Positions 9,060-15,909 of a stretch of 64,000 nt of DNA are shown here, in pieces; positions within the stretch are counted from its first letter, which is position 1, and each line of letters begins with the position of its first letter. The translations under genes were made by a program, and so were the position numbers. Source of the stretch: Deinococcus phoenicis. GTDB lineage: Bacteria > Deinococcota > Deinococci > Deinococcales > Deinococcaceae. Location: assembly GCF_000599865.1 (NCBI RefSeq), contig NZ_JHAC01000093.1:1-64000 (forward strand), in the 5' to 3' direction. The notes below the pieces were generated by a model. The model had not been told where the DNA came from, searched no databases, and was given only the letters and a program-made list of their open reading frames with translations.

Positions 9060-9367
9060 CGGCGATCAGGACAGGTCGGGGTGCTGCCGGGTCTGCACCC
9101 ACCGCTTGTCCTGGTGAACGCCAGGACGCGTGATCCTGGTACCCCGGCCAGCCCAGGCAGACGTGGGAGGTATCGGACGCGCCGGGACTGGACGTCCTCA
9201 GGTGGCCCGGGCCGTTCATACAAGGACCGGTGCTGAAGGATTCATACGGGCTTGCTCTGATTCCAGAACATCCGGAAAAGCGCCGGATGTTCTTCCATCG
9301 CCGCCAGCCCGTATCTTTTGTTACTCGCTCCGCTCGGATGATTCCAAGGAATCACCGCAATTTGGTA
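9060..9367. other. Intergenic region between convergent genes
   Basis: No gene is seen. The region contains the nested inverted repeat at 9244-9314, which may end transcription from both sides. Confidence 0.6.
9244..9314. repeat. Nested inverted repeat, possible small dispersed repeat
   Basis: Outer arms ATACGGGCT (9244-9252) and AGCCCGTAT (9306-9314); inner arms AGAACATCCGG (9265-9275) and CCGGATGTTCT (9283-9293) with a 7-nt loop. It lies between convergent genes. The shape and the flanking sequence resemble small noncoding repeats known in Deinococcus genomes, but this is from memory and unchecked. Confidence 0.6.
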
Positions 9368-9826
9368 TCAGGTGTGAGGCCGTGACAGGCACAGACCGAA
9401 GTGCCGAACGAGTTCAAAGGTGGCGACGGTCAGCACCGCCAGTTGCACCAGCGGCACCACGCCCACTTCGAGGCCGGGTATCAGCGGCATCCGGTCGCTG
9501 TAGGACCACCAGCCCAGCGCGCGTGACACCCACTCGCCCAACACCCCCGCCACGAGACCGCCCATGACCACCCACCCGACGTCACGGGCGTCACGCCGGC
9601 ACACCCACCGTGCCTCCCCGTGCCTCAGCGCAAGTGCCGTGTAGGCCGCCGCCGAGAAGGCGGCGTCGCCCAGCGAGGCCGCCGCGCACAGGGTCCAGGA
9701 GGTGGGGGACCAGTCCATGCCCTCAAAGAGGGGCATTTGCAGCATCTCCCAGGTGAAGTTGAGAACGAAGGCGATGCCGGAGATGGACACCAGAGCGGTG
9801 TTGAGCGTCCGGCGGTCCAGGGTCAC
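9368..9826 (-). CDS. Integral membrane protein of unknown function
   Basis: The 152-residue protein has about four hydrophobic segments and a distinctive N-terminal motif FVLNFTWEMLQMPLF. The GTG start overlaps the stop of the methyltransferase (GTGA), so both form one operon. I do not recognise a function. The flanking genes do not indicate a metal role. Confidence 0.7.
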   Translation of the reverse strand: MTLDRRTLNTALVSISGIAFVLNFTWEMLQMPLFEGMDWSPTSWTLCAAASLGDAAFSAAAYTALALRHGEARWVCRRDARDVGWVVMGGLVAGVLGEWVSRALGWWSYSDRMPLIPGLEVGVVPLVQLAVLTVATFELVRHFGLCLSRPHT

Positions 9827-10446
9827 GCCAAACCGTCCGTGTCGGGAAAAGCTTCGAGCGTCACCAGGACGCCGCCCAGATGACGTTCCCGCACCTCCAC
9901 CGCAAAGCTCGCAGCGCGCAGCAATTCGGGTGTGGGCCGGTTCGGATGGCAGCCGACCACCGGATCGAAGACCGGGTCGATCAGGTCGGCCATCCGGCCC
10001 AGCCACGGGTTGGGGGGACGTACATGCTCCAGCGCCAGCAGCCGTCCACCGGGCCGCAGCACCCGGCGCACCTCCGCAAAGAGGCGTGACGGATCGGGAA
10101 TGCCGCAGAGCGCGAGGGAACTCACGACGGTGTCAAAGCGCGTGTCCTCGAATGGCAGGGTCTGGGCATCGTGCTGCACGAAGTGCACCGGGAACGGCAG
10201 GGTCAGGGCCTTGAGGTGCGCCTGGTGGAACATCCCGCCACTCAGGTCGAGGGCTGTGAGGCACTGCACGGTGTCCGGGTAGTGCGCGAATGTCGCGCCC
10301 GTTCCCACCCCGAGTTCCAGCACGTCTCCACGGGCACTCGCAAGGAGGCGAGAACGCAACTCGTTCAGAAGGCGGGTTCGCATGGCGGCGTCGTAACGGG
10401 CGGCGACGCGGTCATAGAGGTGCTGGACGCGCTCGGCGTTCGCCAT
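9823..10446 (-). CDS. Class I SAM-dependent methyltransferase
   Basis: Motif I is VLELGVGTGATF (about residues 41-52), followed by the acidic TALDLSGGM and the post-I motif FDTVVSSLALCGI, the usual order in UbiE/Methyltransf_11 proteins. The substrate is not evident. The ATG at 10446 follows GGAGGACCC with good spacing. It is co-transcribed with the membrane protein downstream. The CBS gene upstream has a nearly identical start region (GGAGGACCCTATG). Confidence 0.82.
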   Translation of the reverse strand: MANAERVQHLYDRVAARYDAAMRTRLLNELRSRLLASARGDVLELGVGTGATFAHYPDTVQCLTALDLSGGMFHQAHLKALTLPFPVHFVQHDAQTLPFEDTRFDTVVSSLALCGIPDPSRLFAEVRRVLRPGGRLLALEHVRPPNPWLGRMADLIDPVFDPVVGCHPNRPTPELLRAASFAVEVRERHLGGVLVTLEAFPDTDGLA

Positions 10447-10507
10447 AGGGTCCTCCAGAGATGGCGGGGGCACACCCGTTCGGCGGCCCCCGCCCGGACG
10501 TCACGCG

Positions 10508-10957
10508 TTACTGGCCGGGCACGTTCGACGCGCTGTCGGTCGGCTGGGAGACTTCCCGCACGACCTGGCCGACCTTACCGCTGGTGTCCAGCGCCACATC
10601 GGCTTGCGACACCATGCCGCAGCAGCCGCCCTGGTGGTCCACCACGGCGACACGGCGCACCTGGTTGTCCTCCATCGCCTTACAGCAGTCATCCACGCTG
10701 TCTTCCGGGGTGACGGTCACGACGGAGGTGGACATGCAGTCGCGCGCGGACATGCTCCTCACGTCCTTCCCCTGGGCAACGCCGCGCAGGGCAATGTCCC
10801 GGTCGGTGATCATCCCGACGGGCTTCTTGCTGTCCTGATCCTCCACGACGGGAATGCAGCCGCAATCGTGCTGTTCCATCATCCGGGCCACTTCGGGCAA
10901 GGGTGTGTCGGGCGCGCAGCAGGCGGGGTTACTGGTCATCACGTCTTTCACTTGCAT
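10508..10957 (-). CDS. Tandem CBS-domain protein
   Basis: Two CBS domains (about residues 1-60 and 70-130) fill the 149-residue protein, starting VKDVMTSNPACCAPD. Motifs DRDIALRG and SQADVAL end the two repeats. It has five or more Cys, including CC pairs (PACC, DDCC, GGCC), unusual for CBS proteins and possibly metal-related. The ATG follows GGGAGGACCCT. Ligand and partner are unknown. Confidence 0.8.
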   Translation of the reverse strand: MQVKDVMTSNPACCAPDTPLPEVARMMEQHDCGCIPVVEDQDSKKPVGMITDRDIALRGVAQGKDVRSMSARDCMSTSVVTVTPEDSVDDCCKAMEDNQVRRVAVVDHQGGCCGMVSQADVALDTSGKVGQVVREVSQPTDSASNVPGQ

Positions 10958-11051
10958 AGGGTCCTCCCTGGAACGAACGGGGCGTGAACAGCCCAACTTC
11001 TCCTGTGCGTGGTGATGGACGGGCGTGGGTGAAGGCTCTCCCAGACTCGCT

Positions 11052-11435
11052 TTACTGAGAGCCGCTCAGAACCTCGCCACTGATCGCGTGAATCCGCAGG
11101 GTACCGGCCCTGCTCCCCAGGAGGTAGCGCACCTGGTAGTGATCACCCAGGCGGTCAACGCCCGTGATGCGCACCATCCCGCCCGTAGACTGTCCCTGGA
11201 GAAACGCCCGGGCGACCGCTTCGACCGCTGTCCGGCTGAATCCCGAGGCGGCGCTCGTTTGTCCGCCCATCATGGGCATACCTCCTGGGCCGCCCATGCC
11301 CTGCATCATCTGCATGCACTGCCCCATCATCGCGTCCATTTCAGTGCTCTGCCCCATGCCCTGGGACATGGGCGTCGTGCCTTGAGCGAAGGCAGCCGAC
11401 AGGAGCAGCATTGACGTGAGGACAACTCGCTTCAT
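11052..11435 (-). CDS. Exported Met-rich protein behind a copper promoter
   Basis: A signal peptide (MKRVVLTSMLLLSAAFAQG) is followed by a Met/Gly-rich stretch with repeated MxxxM and MGG motifs (about residues 25-65), a likely Cu(I)-binding sequence, and then a C-terminal domain of about 60 residues resembling PepSY-like folds (YQVRYLLGSRAGTLRI). The start at 11435 follows GGGAGG. The gene is preceded by copper element D. A periplasmic copper chaperone is a reasonable guess. Confidence 0.72.
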   Translation of the reverse strand: MKRVVLTSMLLLSAAFAQGTTPMSQGMGQSTEMDAMMGQCMQMMQGMGGPGGMPMMGGQTSAASGFSRTAVEAVARAFLQGQSTGGMVRITGVDRLGDHYQVRYLLGSRAGTLRIHAISGEVLSGSQ

Positions 11436-11490
11436 GGAACCTCCCAGTCGTTCGGTTTGAATCCCGAACGGGGCCACCGTACCTGCGGTC

Positions 11491-11509
11491 TGTTCAGTCT
11501 CAATAAAGG
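11491..11509 (-). promoter_or_regulatory. Copper-type promoter/operator element D
   Basis: The minus strand reads TTTATTGAGACTGAACA, with TACGGT 16 bp after TTGAGA. It precedes the Met-rich exported protein. Confidence 0.75.
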
Positions 11510-11529
11510 TGAGGAGAGGCTTCAGGTTT

Positions 11530-12320
11530 TCAGTCGAGGTTGCGATGCACGGCCCCCTGTTCGTCCACCCAGACGGCCTCGCCGGGCCGTTTGGGATTCA
11601 CGGCGATCACGCTGGCGGCCCCGTCTGCCACGCGCGACCAGGCGCCTTTCTGCTGACGCCACACGCCGCTCTTCCCCCCACCCAGAGGGCACCGTCCGCC
11701 GCCATGCTGAGGGTGTAGGGCTGGCTTTCGGGGGTCTGGAGCATGGTGAAGGACTTCCCGCCGTCAGCGGAGCGCCACAAGCCTGTCCGGGCGGAGAGCG
11801 CGTAGAGGCTCCCGCCCGAACCGGCTGCCAGCTTCATCACGTCCGGGGGAAGGTTCTGCGCGGCGAGCGGCGTCCAGGTCGCGCCGCCGTCGGTCCTGCC
11901 GTACAGGCCCGTCGCGGCTTCCCAGGCGAAGTGCCGCCTGCTGTTCTCTGGGTCCACCGCGTACCCGTGCAGGTCCGTGCCGCCCAGGCCTTTGGGCTTG
12001 CGGTTCGTCCAGCGCTTCCCGTCGCCGCTGGTGGCGTACACGTCGTGCCCGGCGAGGACCAGGGTCCTTCCGGCCTGTTGTAGATTCATCGCGTCGAAAT
12101 TGGGCTTGTCCAGCAGCTTTTTCCAGGTCACGCCCCGGTCGGTGCTGACCTGGACGCCGTCATGGTGCCCGAACAGGAGGCGGCCATCCGGAAGCCACAG
12201 CAGGGCGTGCGCGTCGCGGGTGCGGAGTTGGCCGACGGCGTGCGATTCACTGCCGTGGGCACCCGCCGTGGTCAGGGCGAATGCGGCGAGAAGGAGGGAG
12301 AGGCGCTTCACGGCAGGCAT
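11530..12320 (-). pseudogene. Second BNR/Asp-box protein, single-base frameshift near the end
   Basis: An exported beta-propeller-type protein related to the one at 7339-8214 (shared motifs such as LLWLPDGRLLFGHHDGV and LVLAGHDV). The open frame stops at 11607, but one extra base in the C-run at 11674-11679 would restore GKSGVWRQQKGAW and a C-terminus ending HRNLD at 11530, giving 263 residues. So the gene is truncated or carries a sequencing error. The ATG at 12320 or the GTG at 12311 may be the start; the latter gives a more typical signal peptide. It sits behind copper element E. Confidence 0.8.
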
Positions 12321-12333
12321 GCTCGCAAAGCAC

Positions 12334-12350
12334 TGTTCAGCTTTGATAAA
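12334..12350 (-). promoter_or_regulatory. Copper-type promoter/operator element E
   Basis: The minus strand reads TTTATCAAAGCTGAACA, the most divergent of the six copies. It precedes the second BNR gene and is back to back with element F. Confidence 0.7.
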
Positions 12351-12398
12351 GCGCAGGGGCTCCAACGGGATTGACGCCGTACACGACGTGACGCCGGG

Positions 12399-12416
12399 TT
12401 TTATTGAGGTTGAACA
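12399..12416 (+). promoter_or_regulatory. Copper-type promoter/operator element F
   Basis: TTTTATTGAGGTTGAACA with TAGCGT 16 bp after TTGAGG; the GTG at 12438 is 7 nt beyond the -10, so a leaderless mRNA is likely. Confidence 0.78.
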
Positions 12417-12437
12417 CGTGCCGCGTAGCGTGGGCAC

Positions 12438-12992
12438 GTGACGAAAGCGAGCAGGAAACCCGACGTGAAGTTCAGCTCGGCGCCGCAGCGCCGCAACCCC
12501 TGGCCCGCCGTGCTGGTCGGGGCACTCGCCCTGGCGCTGGTGAGTGGGGCGTGGTGGGCCCGTTCGGGTGGCGAAGCCGGAGGGTTGGGCCAGACGTTCC
12601 CCAACCAGGGGCAGGAGCACATTGCTTTCGGTGCTCAGCACCCCCCGTACAACTCGTTCCCGGCCACCAGCGGCTGGCATTACGTGCAGCCGCAGCCGTG
12701 GGGCACCTTCGTGTACGAGATTGCGCCGGAGACCCTGGTGCACAACCTGGAGCACGGTGGCGTGGTCATCCAGTACAACCCGGCGCTGCTGAAGGGGGAC
12801 ATCGGGAAGCTGGAGGCGATTCAGAAGCGCTTTCCGAACAAGACGGTGGTTGCCCCGAACGCACAGTTGAAGGTGCCGCTGGCCGTGACGGCCTGGCGGC
12901 GGCTGTACACTCTGGACACGCTGGACGAGGCGAAGATCGTGGACTTCATCGAACGGTACAAGAACCGTGCCCCCGAGCGTTTCCCCGAATGA
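12438..12992 (+). CDS. DUF3105 membrane-anchored protein
   Basis: One N-terminal membrane helix (about 22-42) is followed by a DUF3105 domain with GWHYVQP and the conserved LVHNLEHGGVVIQYNP. The His residues of HNLEHG are the likely ligand set of this family, whose function is not known. The GTG start lies just after the -10 of copper element F. It is the first gene of an operon with TlpA and a two-component system. A lipoprotein paralogue is at 19956-20456. Confidence 0.82.
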   Translation: MTKASRKPDVKFSSAPQRRNPWPAVLVGALALALVSGAWWARSGGEAGGLGQTFPNQGQEHIAFGAQHPPYNSFPATSGWHYVQPQPWGTFVYEIAPETLVHNLEHGGVVIQYNPALLKGDIGKLEAIQKRFPNKTVVAPNAQLKVPLAVTAWRRLYTLDTLDEAKIVDFIERYKNRAPERFPE

Positions 12993-13014
12993 AGTCCGCC
13001 GACCGGGGTGGTCG

Positions 13015-13524
13015 GTGAGGCGCTGGCTGCCCCCGGTGCTCGCGGCCCTGGTGGTGACGGTGCTGGCGGTGGCTCTGTTGCGCCCCAGCAAGGGTATAGA
13101 GTCACCGCTGGTGGGAAAGCCGGCCCCGGACTTCACGCTGGTCACGCTCGACGGCCAAGCCTTCCGGCTGCGGGACCACCTGGGCGGGCCGGTGATCGTG
13201 AACTTCTGGGCGTCGTGGTGCATTCCCTGCCGGGAGGAGGCTCCCATGCTGGGTGAGTTCGCACGGGACGCGCGGAACCTCACGATGGTGGGCGTGGTGT
13301 TTCAGGACCAGCCCGACGCGGCAAGGGCCTTCGTGCGGGAGTTCGCCGTGCCGTACCCCGGCGTGATCGACCGGCAGTCCCGGACGGCCATCGACTACGG
13401 CGTCGGGGGGATTCCCGAGACGTTTTTTATCGACGCAAACGGGGTGATTCAGGAGAAACACAACGGTCCCTTCACCCGGGAGGCGCTGTGGGCCAGCGCC
13501 CGGCGGATCGGCGTGCAGTTCTGA
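13015..13524 (+). CDS. TlpA/ResA-type thiol-disulfide protein
   Basis: An N-terminal membrane anchor (about 5-22) precedes a thioredoxin fold with FWASWCIPCREEAP as the redox centre and [12 protein letters not shown] carrying the cis-Pro. This is the CcmG/ResA/TlpA pattern, which reduces cytochrome c or copper-protein thiols outside the membrane. A GTG at 13015 was chosen because GGGGTGG lies upstream and the anchor then starts at residue 5; a GTG at 12967 is also open. It is 62 percent or so like the TlpA at 36261 by eye. Confidence 0.82.
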   Translation: MRRWLPPVLAALVVTVLAVALLRPSKGIESPLVGKPAPDFTLVTLDGQAFRLRDHLGGPVIVNFWASWCIPCREEAPMLGEFARDARNLTMVGVVFQDQPDAARAFVREFAVPYPGVIDRQSRTAIDYGVGGIPETFFIDANGVIQEKHNGPFTREALWASARRIGVQF

Positions 13525-13578
13525 CCGTGCGCGACAACCCGACAGGACCCTGAGATGCCTGACATACTGGGGGGACGC

Positions 13579-14259
13579 ATGAATACGGTGCTGGTGGTGG
13601 ACGACGAGCCGAGCGTGCGCAAGGTGGCCTCGGCGTACCTGGAGCGTGAAGGGTTCGAGGTCCGCACGGCGGCGGACGGTATGGACGGTCTGCGGCAGGC
13701 GGAGGAGGGCGGTCTGGCGCTGGTCGTGCTCGACGTGATGCTGCCGAAGATGAACGGGCTGGACGTCTGCAAACGGATTCGCGCCGCCTCGAACGTGCCG
13801 ATCATTCTGCTCACGGCCCGCGGGGAGGAGTTCGACCGGGTGCTGGGCCTGGAACTCGGCGCGGACGACTACGTGGTCAAGCCCTTCAGCCCGCGGGAAC
13901 TGGTGGCGCGGGTGAAGGCGATCCTGCGGCGCACCTCCGGCGAGGCGGCCCCCGCGCCCGTGATGTACGAGGGGCTGCGCGTGGATCCGGTGACGCGCAC
14001 GGCGAGCCTGGCCGGACAGGCGCTGGACCTGAGTGCGCTGGAGTTCGACCTGCTGTACGAACTCGCCCGGGCACCGGGAAGGGTATTCGCCCGCAACGAA
14101 CTCATTCAGCGGGTGTGGGGGGAGGATTTCCCGGGGGTGGACCGGGTGGTGGACGTGCACATGGTGAGTCTGCGCAAGCACCTGGGGGAGTCCGGGCAGT
14201 CGCCGCGCTTCATCCATGCCGTGCGGGGGGTGGGGTACCGCTTTGGCCGCCCCGAGTAA
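13579..14259 (+). CDS. OmpR-family response regulator
   Basis: The receiver domain has the acidic pair DDE near the start, the phospho-acceptor Asp in VLDVMLPKMNG and Lys in VVKPFSPREL. The winged-helix DNA-binding domain fills about residues 130-226 and ends VRGVGYRFG. The ATG follows GGGGGGACGC. The histidine kinase gene overlaps its 3' end. Being at the end of a copper-promoter operon, the pair may sense copper. Confidence 0.88.
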   Translation: MNTVLVVDDEPSVRKVASAYLEREGFEVRTAADGMDGLRQAEEGGLALVVLDVMLPKMNGLDVCKRIRAASNVPIILLTARGEEFDRVLGLELGADDYVVKPFSPRELVARVKAILRRTSGEAAPAPVMYEGLRVDPVTRTASLAGQALDLSALEFDLLYELARAPGRVFARNELIQRVWGEDFPGVDRVVDVHMVSLRKHLGESGQSPRFIHAVRGVGYRFGRPE

Positions 14260-15394
14260 GCCCGCTTCCGGGCTCGGCCTGAGAGCAAAGCTGCTGCTCT
14301 CGTACCTGGCGGTGATCGCGCTGGCCGCCACGACGATGATCGTGATCGCGGAGTGGACGGCCCCGCTCTTCTACCGGACACACATTGAGCAGATGGTGCA
14401 GATGTTCGGCATCCGCAACATCCCGGAGATGCGCCGTCAACTGTCCGAGGGCTTCACCGGCGCGTTCGGGAGCGCCCTCGCCGTCGCCAGTTTCATGACA
14501 CTGCTGGTGGCGCTGGGTGTGAGTGCTTTTGTCAGCCGGCAGATTCTGCGGTCCGTGAAACGTGTCAGCCACGCGAGCACCCGCATCGCCGCGGGGCATT
14601 ACGCCGAGCGGCTGCCGGAGATGGGCCGGGATGAACTGGGGGAATTGACGGGCAGCTTCAACCGCATGGCCGAGGCCCTGGAGGCGACGGAGATGCGGCG
14701 CCGGGAACTGATCGGGACAGTCGCCCACGAGTTGCGCACGCCGCTGACTGGGATGCGGGGCCTGACGGAAGGGCTGCTGGACGGCGTGTTTCGCCTTGAG
14801 GAGGCCGGGCCGGACCTCATTCGGGAGATCCGGCGGCTGGAGCGGCTGACGCAGGACCTGTCCCTGGTGACGCAGGCGGAGGCAGGCGTGATTCCGGTGA
14901 TGCCGCGTCCAGTTCACCTGGCGGAACTCGCCCGCTCGGCCTGCGCGCAGTTCGAGTGGCCCTTTGCAAACAAGGGGTTGTCCCTGGGGCTGGACACGCA
15001 GCGCGATGCGCGGGTACTCGCGGATCCGGACCGGGTCACTCAGGTGCTGGTCAACCTCTTGTCGAATGCGCTCCGCCACACTCAGGTGGGAGGCGTGACG
15101 CTGCACGTGGACGGGAATGGGAGGTGCGGTTGGGTGGACGTGCAGGACACCGGGGAGGGCATCGCGCCGCAAGACCTTCCGCATGTCTTCGAGCGCTTCT
15201 ACCGCTCGGACAAGTCCCGTGCGCGGGACGCGGACGAGAGCGTCGGGGCGGGGGTGGGCCTCACCGTATCCCGGCACCTTGTTGAGGCGATGGGCGGGGC
15301 CATCCAGGTGGTGAGCACAGGGGAGGAGGGGACGACATTTAGGGTGGAGCTGCCACTCGCTTTGGGAACCGAACAGGGAGTTACTGCCGTCTGA
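14243..15394 (+). CDS. Sensor histidine kinase
   Basis: Two membrane helices (about 18-38 and 75-100) flank a short extracytoplasmic loop containing YRTHIEQMVQMFG, rich in His and Met. A HAMP domain, the H-box GTVAHELRTPLTGM, an N-box LLSNALRHT and G-boxes DTGEGI and GAGVGLTV follow. The TTG at 14243, overlapping the regulator stop and preceded by GGGGTGGGG, is the probable start. The kinase at 46181 has a similar loop. A Cu(I) or other metal signal is inferred from the loop and the context. Confidence 0.85.
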   Translation: MAAPSKPASGLGLRAKLLLSYLAVIALAATTMIVIAEWTAPLFYRTHIEQMVQMFGIRNIPEMRRQLSEGFTGAFGSALAVASFMTLLVALGVSAFVSRQILRSVKRVSHASTRIAAGHYAERLPEMGRDELGELTGSFNRMAEALEATEMRRRELIGTVAHELRTPLTGMRGLTEGLLDGVFRLEEAGPDLIREIRRLERLTQDLSLVTQAEAGVIPVMPRPVHLAELARSACAQFEWPFANKGLSLGLDTQRDARVLADPDRVTQVLVNLLSNALRHTQVGGVTLHVDGNGRCGWVDVQDTGEGIAPQDLPHVFERFYRSDKSRARDADESVGAGVGLTVSRHLVEAMGGAIQVVSTGEEGTTFRVELPLALGTEQGVTAV

Positions 15395-15502
15395 CGTGGC
15401 CATTTCATGCTCTGAATTCCTGTTCGGGCGCCTCTTCGGCCTGCCCAAGGACAACCTGACCAGGCAGACACCAGCACGGTGGGGCGGGGACCATGCTGAG
15501 AA

Positions 15503-15528
15503 AGGGGGCAACTGAACAGTTGCCCCCT
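15503..15528. terminator. Bidirectional hairpin terminator
   Basis: AGGGGGCAACTG (15503-15514) and CAGTTGCCCCCT (15517-15528) form a perfect 12-bp stem around AA. It lies between the convergent histidine kinase and DUF2171 genes; the minus-strand side continues TTTCT. Confidence 0.75.
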
Positions 15529-15541
15529 CGTGCCTGCCTGC

Positions 15542-15787
15542 TTATGGACGGTGCTGGGGATGGGGGTCCTGGCTCAGCCACTGCTGGTGCACCTGCTCGT
15601 GGTTGAGGTTCAGGTGGACGTGCTCGTCCACATGATCCACGGCGCTCAGCGGCAGCCAGTGGGCCTGACCGGAATCGTCGTTGGTCAGCTTGATGTACTC
15701 GCCGTCGACGCTGTCCACCTGTCCGTGGTCCATTCCGTTCGCGCACTTCACGGGCATCCCTGGCTTGATCTGCGACTGCATCGTCAT
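15542..15787 (-). CDS. DUF2171 domain protein
   Basis: The 81-residue protein matches the PRC-barrel-like DUF2171 pattern: an N-terminal IKPGMPVKCANGMDHG, then VDSVDGEYIKLT and a C-terminal His-rich HVDEHVHLNLNHEQVHQQW. Function unknown; such proteins are common in Deinococcus. The ATG follows AGGAGGCAACGT. It is single and convergent with the kinase gene. Confidence 0.75.
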   Translation of the reverse strand: MTMQSQIKPGMPVKCANGMDHGQVDSVDGEYIKLTNDDSGQAHWLPLSAVDHVDEHVHLNLNHEQVHQQWLSQDPHPQHRP

Positions 15788-15876
15788 ACGTTGCCTCCTG
15801 GGTGGTCAGCGTACGCGCCCTCCTTCGGCTTCCAGATGAGTCTACCGCCAATTCCATTTCATGTCTGAGCAGACTT

Positions 15877-15903
15877 ACATATGAACCGTCACTCAGGTAT
15901 AGT
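15877..15903 (+). promoter_or_regulatory. cadA promoter/ArsR-type operator
   Basis: ACATATGAACC with ACTCAGGTATAGT downstream; TATAGT is a good -10 and the ATG is 6 nt beyond it. The ATATGAAC half-site fits metal-sensing ArsR operators. The same block occurs upstream of 35195. Confidence 0.65.
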
Positions 15904-15909
15904 GGGGCC

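Noticed and set aside
9244..9314. Integron attC site
   Set aside because: No integrase or cassette structure is near, and core sites GTTRRRY are absent; it is better seen as a terminator or dispersed repeat.
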